The notes under the pieces: model-generated
Seen by the model: the letters and a program-made list of their open reading frames with translations, nothing else
The model's database searches: none
Told to the model about the DNA's origin: nothing
In this document: positions 37,701-45,385 of the stretch, piece by piece
Position numbering within the stretch: position 1 is the first letter of the stretch
How the letters are laid out: each line of letters opens with the position of its first letter
Assembly: GCA_024734495.1 (NCBI GenBank)
Contig: JALMQS010000102.1
Coordinates: 8,956,101-9,020,100, forward strand
Origin: Forficula auricularia
Taxonomy: Eukaryota > Arthropoda > Insecta > Dermaptera > Forficulidae
DNA length: 64,000 nt
Direction: 5' to 3'
Made by a program: the position numbers and the translations under genes

Positions 37701-40700
37701 TTTCTTCTTAACCTATCTCCAGTATCCTCTGTTTATAGCTCTGGGATACTCATTGTCCTTCATGTATTATTTAATATTCTTCTAGATAAAGACTCGCTTG
37801 GTTAACATATGGCAACATATATATAATGAGATAACAACTGATAAGGTATATGGATCTTCAAATAACAGGATAAATTTTTGTCCATGTCATATTGGTCCGT
37901 TTCAAGAAAAATTATACGGATCTCCCATTCCGGCCGGCTGAACATCAAAAGAAAAAAAAATCGACATTATTGATAATATAATAAGATGGATTCAACATAA
38001 AGGAGAGGGTTTTGATAGTTTATCCAAAAGGGATAAATGTTCCATTAATATTTTGTTTTTATGACGAGAATGCATGAAGATGCAATACACATAGCTCAAG
38101 ATTGATTCTTTCATCTTAGTTTATTTTGAATCAGGTCATTATTCGAAATTGTGTATTATACTTTTCATACCTCTAAAAAGCAGCCTCCAGGTGTGCTACT
38201 AATTGGTGTTGTGTTGAAAACTTCCTTTCCACAAAATCCCATTTCTATTAAGCTCGCAAAGTATGTAGATAGGATTGGAAAAGTCCATTTTCTCATTATA
38301 AGAACTTTAATAATTATACAAATGTCTGTGTCATTATTTGTTGCATTAAAAAGTAAATCAATTCTGTGATTTAGTTAAATTTAGACAGACAAATTAAAAA
38401 TATAACAGTCTACTAGCCTGTGTTGCAGTCTTATAATTATTTTAGGATCTCTTATTCTATTAAAGAACCGAAAGTAAATGTGAATTAACTAGCTACTACA
38501 GACCACTTCAATTTGTGGACAAAGCAGAAACCATTCTACTAATTTGTTCTTGGTATGTTTTTTTTTCGTGGTCCATTTAATATTGTTAATGAAGATGAAG
38601 GCAAAGTCTTTTATCCTGGCTAAGAACGGATTAAAAAAAAATATTCATATTAGAAGTATTGTAAATTTTATAAATTTCTTTTTATGGAAAATATTTGTTA
38701 AAATATATAATTTTACATGCATTAAATTACTAAGAATCATAAAATTTAAGAAAATATTTCAATTAAATTTTAAAAAGAAATAAATTTTGAATCTTTTTTT
38801 TTTTATATAATATATGTATATTTATCATTTGGAGAGTAAAAGCTTTAATTACTTAGATTACATGTTTTTGATAAGATGTTTCTAATAGAAATCAAAGGTT
38901 TATCTACTATGCTATCAAGACTAGGGTGAATTATGTGTATTCACTTCATCAACAACATAGAAGGGGGGTCATTTCTAAGACAGTATGATGCAACCTACTC
39001 GCTTCAATTTGACTTTCTCCTATGCCAATTATTTTATTTGAAGACGCCAGGGATTTAGAGAAAAAACTTTGTTTTCTGATTGGAATATTGATTATATATA
39101 CGTAATCTAAGTAGTACTTCAACGATACTATTCAGGATGTTGTGTGAATCAATAGTCATCATAGTCATTTTAAGTCGAAAATATCACTTGAATATATGCT
39201 CAAAACTCACTAGTTATGGAATCAACTTAAGTAAAATAAATTAGCATAATATTTATTTTTTATGACTTATCAGAGAGATTCCCAAACTGTGCGCCGCGAA
39301 GCTTCATAATTAATTGAAGGAAGACATTTGGCTTAACTTGATAAATAACCAACTGAGAAGCTAAAAATTATTTATTATTTATTTTTATCTCTTACGATTA
39401 GACATACTTTTACTTAGGGAAGAGCGCCTTGGAAAAATTTTAATTGAAAAAAGGGGCCGCGACTCGGAAAAGTTTGGGAACACCTGACTTATCATGTAAT
39501 ATTCCAACGTGGAATTTGTTCAAAATGTCCTTCTTCTTTATCCTAATTCTAGCTCGTGATTGAGAAGGAAGCTCCCAAGATAACCACAATCAGCAAGATA
39601 GAATGCAGGAGCAACCAGAATGTTATTAAGTTCATCTTTAGTGTGATTTTTCGCACACATACTAGACTCTTCATGAGTCCCCAGAGATACTAGTCAAGGG
39701 CAACAGTAAAGATGTATTACAATCAAACGAATAGTTAAATTTAAAAATGACACAATTGCGTTTCGAACATATGTTTATATGACATTTTCGACTTCAAATT
39801 AACACAGTAAAACACCCTTTAGCTTACAGACGTGAGGTACCCTGTATAGAATATTAGGTTATTTAAATTGACAATTAGATCATAAATAAATTTAAAAAAA
39901 AATGTTTCATTTAAAAATAATCATACTTCTTCATATGCATATTGGATTTATAATTAAGATTTAAGAGGCTTGGTCTTTTAAAGATAATTGATTTTACATA
40001 AATGATAATATAATTCCAACAAAAAATAGTAATGAGCTAATTAGAAAAATAATATTTATATAGAAGTGCAGACAGGCGTTGAATTATACTAGGCCACAAG
40101 AGAAGGTATAACTCTCAACGCCTGACTGCACTTTGACATTAACAACTGCCAAAACCAAGTACCAATTAATAATATTCATATGTATCAAATATGAGATGAA
40201 ATTATATTATTTATATTTATCAAAATGATAAATATATAGTCAAATGATATTTTTCAATTAATTAAATGATTATTAAATAAAAACGGATCAATCAAAGGAC
40301 CTACTGATAGATGTTCTCTTAAAGATTAAGATAAATATAAAATAAATATTAATTAATTAAATAATCAAAAATGTATATATATTTTCAACTCCTGTTATCT
40401 ATGGATAGATAATAAGTGTCCTTGTAATATATTAAAATTATTTTCAGTTAGAGATAGAGGCAGATAGGAGGGGTGGTTTTTTAATGATATTAATGCAAGG
40501 CGTTCTTCCAAGAACTAACTATTCTATATGAATTGACTTTAGCCTCGTGAAAAAAAGAGCAAGAAATTTCAGGTGTTGGGTCAAAATCGAAGGTATCCAT
40601 GGAGGGGGGGGGGGGGTGTTAGTTTTAAAGGATTGAAATAGATCGCGGAGCATAGAAAAGAGAGTTTCAGTCTATAGAAGTAAGGGATAAACTCTTTGGT

Positions 40701-42383
40701 GTATGAGTTATTTTTAATTTAGCTCCGCGAAGAACTGTTTTAAAACCGGATGTTTCGTAGAAATCTCGTCAAAAAAACTTCATGATGGTAAGTATAATAA
40801 TGGAAAAAGGCAGAGACAGTTCTACGTTGAGAAAGAAAATCGAGTTGGCTAAAGATCACAGAATCTTCTATTTCTATTAGTCTTATTGAATAATAAGAGT
40901 TCATAGTAATAGACTTTAAATTTCTAAGGAAATCACAAGAGTCTGTCATCTACTAGAATTTTAGGGAATCGAACCCGAGTGCCAAAAATAGCAAACCGGG
41001 CCAATTCCTAGCCTCGGACATATGTATCGCGCTAAATATTTCACAGAAAGTTAATTTTCATTTGTAAAATTTCATGGTCGTGGTGGATTTTAAATGTAAA
41101 CATATCGCCATGCCTCTAGTTTAAATAAAGATTGATGAGTGGTTCGAATTTTGAATTTCTTCAAAAATCAAGGGCAAAAGAATGACTTTCCCCAAATTGA
41201 ATATATATTGCGGATAGTATTTAATTTCTAAGAAAATCACAAGAGGTTGTCATCTAGTAAATCCGAGATGGAAAGGATAATTTTTAATTATATGCCAGAA
41301 GGGTAATAGCAATCCTTCTGACATATAATTAAAAATTATCCATTTCATCTCGGATCTAGTAGTTAACAACCTCTTGTGATTTCCTTAGCCTAATTGCTTG
41401 CTTCTGAATTCCATCCAAGATGTAAAAAGAGGCCTCTGTCACAGATGCAAGCCATATTCGAGAGAGCTACGAATTTGAGCCTAGGTTAGTGGGCATAAAA
41501 TAGAAAGAAGCCAAGCTTACATGCAGCAGATTTTGCTACAGAGGTAAATGGTCATTCAAGGAGAGATCAGACTCCAGAATTACACCCAACATTGAAGCTT
41601 TATCGCAAAACTCTAAGGAATTTTAAAGTCTTGAAGATTCCTATCAACGCGCCTAGCTAATAGACAGCATTGTGTCTTAATAGCATTAAAGTTAGCTAAG
41701 TTACGAGAATTTTCTAATTAAAACATAAGAAATGGTGTTCTTTGGAAACTCACCCGAGTCAAAATCAGAATTTCCACCAGCCTCCATTCCGCCCCCTTGT
41801 GAGTGGTATTTACCTAAAATAAATTATAGATTTATTAATAAATTGAGCAATTTTAAAATGCTAATTATGTAAACATAACTTAAAGGAATTTAAATATAAT
41901 AATCGAATACCTCTAAAATAACTCGTTGTTGGCTTGGTTAATTGGGTCAAGAATACTAAAGTCGATTTGATCTATCAATAGTTATAAAATAAATAATGAA
42001 ACTGTTATCCCTTTCAGGTGTAGTTGGGTTGATCCAACTATTTTTATTTCTTGTATTCTAACTCAAATTTTAATAATTTCAAAAGGTCCGAATATTTCGA
42101 TGTTATTAGTATTTTTATTTGCGAATGTTATCTATTGTTATTAGACTAGATTTCAAATTAATTCACAATAAAATTTTAGTAGTAAGTTAAGATTGCTACG
42201 CCATCTTGATTTGACTTGTATAGAAATATTGGATTAAGTCAAATAAATAAACGGAAGCATTGATTTATTTGTTCTTGAATGGAATTATTTTCAATGGTGC
42301 GTTTCATTTGGTGTGAAATAAAGCGGATAACTATTCTTACTTTGCCCCTGAGGCTGGTCATCTCCACTCTCACGGTCCGACAT
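25571..42383 (-). CDS. Pur-alpha: Transcriptional activator protein Pur-alpha
   Basis: Single-stranded DNA- and RNA-binding protein acting in nucleus and cytoplasm. In the family it binds purine-rich (GGN)n repeats and takes part in transcription, replication and neuronal mRNA transport. Six coding exons (42341-42383, 41754-41813, 29115-29230, 27086-27307, 26773-27000, 25571-25726) join in perfect phase to 274 codons. The N-terminus is [14 protein letters not shown] and then a glycine/glutamine-rich stretch. PUR repeat I is about residues 42-107 ([38 protein letters not shown]). Repeat II is about 120-193 ([36 protein letters not shown]). Repeat III is about 199-265 ([39 protein letters not shown]), the dimerisation repeat in the family. 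Length and order match insect orthologues. The 12-kb intron between exons 2 and 3 holds most of the mobile DNA. Confidence 0.97.
25838..26062 (-). repeat. tRNA-like SINE head interrupted by a small palindromic element
   Basis: On the minus strand GGGGACTTATAGCTCAGTTG gives a tRNA 5' end and A box. It is then split by the insertion at 25882-26031 and resumes at 25881. No clear B box remains. Confidence 0.45.
25882..26031. mobile_element. Palindromic MITE (150 bp) with exact 8-bp TSD
   Basis: Ends CGAGGGGTGAACCGC and GCGGTTCACCCCTCG are perfect complements. GTGTCAAC occurs exactly on both sides (25874-25881, 26032-26039). CGTGTACACCTA and GGTGTACACCTA form a second inner repeat. Confidence 0.8.
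26773..27000 (-). CDS. Pur-alpha: Pur-alpha exon 5
   Basis: 76 codons in phase 0, [20 protein letters not shown] through GNPE-like linker-free sequence to [10 protein letters not shown]. It is bounded by TTTATTTAG and GTGAGT. It covers the end of PUR repeat II and the start of repeat III. Confidence 0.97.
27086..27307 (-). CDS. Pur-alpha: Pur-alpha exon 4
   Basis: 74 codons, [20 protein letters not shown] to [11 protein letters not shown], bounded by ATTCACAG and GTGAGTG. It spans the end of PUR repeat I and most of repeat II. Confidence 0.97.
27512..27720. mobile_element. Palindromic MITE, GGGCCAGTTG family
   Basis: AGGGCCAGTTGTATGTCGGT at the left is the exact complement of the right end. 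The whole 209 bp folds on itself around GGCCATCCC/GGGATGGCC. A near-identical copy is at 45547-45753. It lies in the Pur-alpha intron between exons 3 and 4. Confidence 0.85.
28622..28775 (-). repeat. Rearranged group A hammerhead element copy
   Basis: Read on minus, it shares TAGCAGAATTTTTATA, CAATAAAAGAGTGTGTCTTC and GAGACTATAG with the 3262-3458 copy. The segment holding CUGAUGA is inverted relative to the rest, so no ribozyme can fold. Confidence 0.6.
29115..29230 (-). CDS. Pur-alpha: Pur-alpha exon 3
   Basis: 116 nt, starting in phase 1 after TTTCTAG: (G)[17 protein letters not shown] to [10 protein letters not shown], then a GTGAGT donor. It encodes the start of PUR repeat I. Either upstream start, at 41754-42383 or 33294-33348, can splice to it in frame. 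Confidence 0.97.
29990..30035 (-). ncRNA. Hammerhead ribozyme, group C (left arm copy)
   Basis: On minus: CUGAGGA (30022-30028), stem II GUCA/UGAC, GAAA (30002-30005), then UGUU in place of the CGUU seen in the right arm. Confidence 0.55.
30168..30212 (+). ncRNA. Hammerhead ribozyme, group C (right arm copy)
   Basis: CUGAGGA (30174-30180), stem II GUCA/UGAC with a 7-nt loop, GAAA (30197-30200), CGUU. Stem I pairs GCC (30171-30173) with GGC (30205-30207) and continues with UUU/AAA. The four bases ACGU around stem III are self-complementary, favouring a dimeric ribozyme. Confidence 0.65.
30780..31005 (+). repeat. Helitron-related tandem block
   Basis: Two units of roughly 120-150 bp, each with GGGTCAAAAATGAAAATT and AACTCAACCAAATTTTGTAT, match the interior of the 9598-10393 element. 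No Helitron termini were recognised here. The whole stretch from about 30310 may belong to it. Confidence 0.5.
31080..31407. mobile_element. Palindromic MITE (328 bp)
   Basis: TGCAGCCAAGTTATATTCGC is complementary to the right end. Pairing continues through AAGAATAATTAAGTTGAGAA and a second nested stretch around CATGAAACTTGGCTG. It interrupts the Helitron-related sequence. Confidence 0.75.
31825..32020. repeat. Decayed palindrome with GAAAC motif, possible group C hammerhead relic
   Basis: TTAATGTTTCG and CGAAACATTAA face each other across about 160 bp, with AGAAATTCTG/GAAGAATTTCT inner arms. The CUGANGA box is not intact (UUGAUAA). Confidence 0.4.
32460..33135 (+). pseudogene. Non-LTR retrotransposon 3' end with C-terminal coding fragment
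   Basis: At 32544-32915 an uninterrupted frame reads [40 protein letters not shown] and [13 protein letters not shown], ending at TGA. This is the conserved tail of CR1/jockey-like reverse transcriptases. It is followed by a 3' UTR ending in an ATT-repeat plus A tail near 33130. The 5' part is truncated. It lies in the Pur-alpha intron. Confidence 0.7.
33294..33348 (-). CDS. Pur-alpha: Possible alternative first exon of Pur-alpha
   Basis: ATG at 33346-33348 opens [18 protein letters not shown] and one extra base before a GTATGT donor. It is phase 1, exactly what the exon at 29115-29230 needs to continue as [14 protein letters not shown], and would give a 258-residue isoform. CRE-like sites lie about 190-300 bp upstream. 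I do not recognise the peptide, and the phase could match by chance, so this is a suggestion only. Confidence 0.35.
33536..33563. promoter_or_regulatory. Cluster of three TACGTCA (CRE/ATF-like) sites
   Basis: TACGTCA at 33536-33542, 33546-33552 and 33557-33563. The last overlaps a CACGTG E-box, and there is a fourth, TGACGTA, at 33644-33650. The spacing of 10-11 bp is about one helical turn. It lies upstream of the candidate alternative first exon. Confidence 0.45.
33848..34055. mobile_element. Hairpin MITE with tRNA-like centre
   Basis: An almost perfect inverted repeat of about 100 bp per arm, centred on CCCCCTCGAGAATCGAACCCGAGGGGG. The ATCGAACCC part resembles a tRNA T-arm in reverse. Related to the 41225-41388 MITE (AATTATATGYCAGAA core). 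Confidence 0.75.
34065..35150 (-). pseudogene. RTE-like non-LTR retrotransposon, 3' reverse-transcriptase part
   Basis: On minus, [19 protein letters not shown], then [12 protein letters not shown] (the catalytic FADD box) and [11 protein letters not shown] lie at 34640-34990. After frameshifts come [32 protein letters not shown] and [13 protein letters not shown] at 34227-34450. It ends in an (ATG)n tail (about 34065-34080), typical of RTE. The 5' end is truncated at about 35150. Confidence 0.85.
35150..39270. other. AT-rich Pur-alpha intron sequence
   Basis: No exon, reverse transcriptase or clear transposon end was recognised. It holds poly-A stretches and a G tract of about 18 at 37150-37168. 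Short open frames (for example 38151-38369 and 38544-38783) look like chance. Confidence 0.5.
39272..39485. mobile_element. hAT-like MITE (214 bp) with exact 8-bp TSD
   Basis: Ends AGAGAGATTCCCAAACTG and AGTTTGGGAACACCT are inverted, with GCGCCGCG/GCCGCGAC just inside. GACTTATC is repeated exactly at 39264-39271 and 39486-39493. Confidence 0.85.
40062..40135. repeat. Short hairpin with about 25-bp arms
   Basis: AAGTGCAGACAGGCGTTGA pairs with TCAACGCCTGACTGCACTT across an intervening stretch of about 30 nt. Size and pairing resemble a small MITE or a pre-miRNA-like fold. Confidence 0.6.
40560..41705 (-). pseudogene. Non-LTR reverse-transcriptase fragment broken by MITEs
   Basis: At 41405-41705 minus frames give [20 protein letters not shown], a LGVI-like stretch, [10 protein letters not shown] and GIQKQAIRL. 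At 40560-40920 the reading resumes with [20 protein letters not shown]. Between them (about 40917-41388) are copies of the TTTCTAAG MITE. This is the same lineage as 14760-15220. Confidence 0.6.
41225..41388. mobile_element. Palindromic MITE, TTTCTAAG family
   Basis: TTTCTAAGAAAATCACAAGA pairs with the right end (CTCTTGTGATTTCCTTAG) around an AATTATATGCCAGAAGG core. Partial copies are at 40917-40975, 53333-53400 and 57281-57350. Confidence 0.75.
41754..41813 (-). CDS. Pur-alpha: Pur-alpha exon 2
   Basis: 60 nt, (S)[19 protein letters not shown](G), between TTATTTTAG and GTGAGT. Phase 1 on both sides. It encodes the glycine-rich N-terminal linker. Confidence 0.92.
42341..42383 (-). CDS. Pur-alpha: Pur-alpha exon 1 with start codon
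   Basis: ATG at 42381-42383 opens [14 protein letters not shown], followed by a GTAAGA donor. The MSD-acidic start is usual for insect Pur-alpha. Non-coding 5' exons further upstream cannot be excluded. Confidence 0.93.
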
Positions 42384-42827
42384 ATCCTTTGGCGATTAAC
42401 TCTCCTCTTTTTTAATATTACAGAATGGATTATTGCGCCAGATCGGCATCCGCAAAATCTATAGTACTAAGAAATAGTTCTGCAACAATCAAGATTAATT
42501 TCAATTAATCAAAAAATGTATTAGTATTTTCACTACAAAATCATATTTAAACTTAGAAATTAAAATTTTCTAGACAGCAAACATATTAGATTAAAGTTAT
42601 TTTATGTAAAAAACTTGTGAGTTGTCAATGCATATGAAGTGAATTGCAGCATTGAAAATTATATGTATTGAATAGCCAACGAATCAAGAAGAATAGCCCT
42701 AAAAATGTACAAGATTTAAAATAATATTTTTTCCTCTTATAAAAATTTTTGTGATTATATTTATAAAATATCTACGCAACAAGGGAACATATTGACTAGC
42801 GTGACGAGAAAGGGATCAGAGCAAATG

Positions 42828-42835
42828 TGACGTCA
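42828..42835. promoter_or_regulatory. Consensus cAMP response element TGACGTCA
   Basis: TGTGACGTCACA, a perfect palindromic CRE, about 445 bp upstream of the Pur-alpha start codon. It also lies outside the nearby inverted-repeat element. Confidence 0.5.
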
Positions 42836-42866
42836 CATAGATACATCAATTCAATTTTTATTCTTT

Positions 42867-43377
42867 TAAGGTAGTTCTTTCACAAATGCAAAAATTCAAG
42901 AAGTCTTCGAAACTTGGAATATAAGTCATTAAAAGGATAATAAACACACTGTTAAAATTTGAAGACGATTTACCACACCAAACATGAAATAATTGCAATT
43001 AAAAATGAATTTTTTTACATATGGTAGATTGGGAAAGGGTGGGAAAATGATCTTTATTTTATTTTTTTTATTGAAGGACTTTCACCATCTTGATGAAAAA
43101 CTAATATTTGTTAGAATATATTCGGAGTAACTTAAAAAAAAAATTGAAATTATTTACCTCGTAGTTTTGATAAAAAAAAAAAAACATATTTGGGCGATTA
43201 TTTTTAGTGAAGCGGTTATAAAACCAATGGCTTGGAAACGATCCATTCATAAAGAGGATATAGTAGTGTGAAAAGTACAGTCAGGTTAAAAAAACATAAT
43301 CTAAAATTTTAGCACCGTTCAGAGTGGTTACGAGGCTAAAACTTTTTGTGTGGATTGTCGCGAAAGAACTACCTTAG
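42867..43377. mobile_element. Inverted-repeat element of about 510 bp
   Basis: TAAGGTAGTTCTTTC at the left and GAAAGAACTACCTTA at the right are inverted. The interior is AT-rich with no open frame. Confidence 0.6.
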
Positions 43378-43769
43378 CAATCATAATTTTATTTTTCACT
43401 TTTAGGGTGTGAAATAATGCAATAATTAAGCTAAATAAAAGTTAATGATGTTTATACATGATATATTTGTTTTTAAAAAATTATAATTCTGTATTCCCAA
43501 AAATTACTTTCTTTTAAATACAAATATAATTTCTATTAATATACATATTTTACTGAAATTTATTCAAATTATCAAACATTTTTCGTTTTGAGAAGGGGGG
43601 CTTGGAGTATAGGGACGTAATTATAGCCAAGGGGTCTACAAAAATATGACTAACCGTGACAAGGGGAAGGGAAGGAAACGAAAATGCTTGGGCTTAATCG
43701 CGTCATATTTTTGAAATTTGGATTTTTTAAATTACTGTAGTATATTAAAATGATATAAATAGAATAAGA

Positions 43770-44050
43770 GGGGACTGTGGGTCAGTGGTCAGAGTGTCGA
43801 GTCGCTGTCCTTAAGTATGCTAGTTCGAGACTGAGTCTCGGCAGATATTTGCACACGCCTCCTCTTGGAAAGCAATGGCAAACTGCCAAGAGTATAATTA
43901 CCTAGTCAACCTCTCCAAACTAGCCGTTCGGAACCGGCATTAAAAAGTAGGTCCCGTATATCTGTGTAAAACATCTAAACACACTCAGCACAGGTTTATG
44001 AGGAGAGGTGCCGAAACGTCAGGGCGATCTAATATGGCACTTAAAGAAGA
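43770..44050 (+). repeat. tRNA-derived SINE, about 280 bp
   Basis: GGGGACTGTGGGTCAGTGG (A box) and AGTTCGAGACTGAG (B box), with the same body as 20708-20988. It ends in an AAGAAG-type tail. Confidence 0.8.
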
Positions 44051-45172
44051 AGATATTAAAATTCCTAAGAAATGAAAAATAAATTTACATTACTAATATA
44101 TATGTACATAACTCTCTAAATTCCAGCACCATAGGCGGTCGTAAGATGAATCTGGTGAGGTGAACTAGTATCACCTTAATCAAAAAGAAAATGAAAATTC
44201 AGATTTTTTTTTGTCGAGAATAGTATAATATAATTAATAAATCAAAGAACTCTGGACCCAAAACACCATGGAAGTTCTAATTTGATCTCTCCAAATCTAT
44301 TTACTAGCTACTGTCCCCCAATGCATGAAAATATTTTTTTTACATTATTCTACATCTCTGGGAGCGAAGTCCCATTTTTCGACTGGACCTAATACTTAAT
44401 TAAATATTGTCTTTATTTTCTATTTTTTTTTCTTTTTAATTAAATATTTTTCAACGGCTAGAGCTCTAGTTAATCCAACTACAAAGAGTAGACGGGATCC
44501 ATCTAACTGGGGTCTATATTTAAAATTTTTTTCTTTATATCCTAAGTGTTTTTAAATGAATGCTGGATCAGGCATGGGTGTTTTATCACTAGAATTGTTT
44601 CGGCTAAAATGATTAGTTATTTTAAGTGTGAATTTCTCAAAAAAATAATCGAAAAACCATAATCTAATAATAATTTATGACAAAAAAGTGTCGCAATAGT
44701 TTATCTTACTAAAAAATTGGTAGCGAAGGTAATACAAGTTTGAGAATCACTATTATTTTCTTTCTATAAAAGAAAAATTAATTTCATTTAATTAGAAAAA
44801 TTTTAAAGTAAAATAATTACTTAAAATAAATCATTTATGGTGGAAAATAATATTTTCAATGTTTATAGATATAATAAAATTATTTAATTTTAATTATTTT
44901 TTTTTAATAAAAATAGAAAATCTCATTGAAGACAGCTACAAAATATGAAATGTAAATCCCCCTCTAGTTATAAACAAATTTAGCAATGATAAATTATTCT
45001 TTTATTTTATAAACAAAAAGCAATTATGCTATAATTAGTCAAAAAAATTATTGTATTTTGAAGTTTCATCTAATATGATAAAAATTGAGGATAATATAAT
45101 TAAGTAAGTTTAATATTAAAATTATGCGATGTATTTTTTAATAATATTTCATTCTTTCTTCAACTAAATCAG

Positions 45173-45385
45173 AGATGTCTTTCTAAATTGGAGTAATTTG
45201 GGTTTTTATAAATGTCGAGAAAATCCTAATAACCGTGAAGATACTGTAAAAATTAATAAGGGAGATTTCTGTAAATGTCCTTATCCTCATCGAGCTCCTA
45301 TTTATTACTCGAAAGATGATAAAAAAACACCCAAAAAAACTCAAAAAAATATATGTGAAATAAGAAATGGCTTAAAAATTAAAAG
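45173..45385 (+). CDS. Unknown gene, first visible exon
   Basis: Internal exon after CTAAATCAG, ending AATTAAAAG before GTAACT. It encodes WSNLGFYKCRENPNNREDTV and the CKCPYPHRAP patch. No in-frame ATG precedes it. Confidence 0.65.

Larger units (their letters stand above)
42384..45172. other. Intergenic region between Pur-alpha and the next gene
   Basis: Contains the likely Pur-alpha promoter (consensus CRE at 42828-42835), an inverted-repeat element (42867-43377) and a SINE (43770-44050). The missing 5' exon of the plus-strand gene may lie here, but I could not pick it out. Confidence 0.5.
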
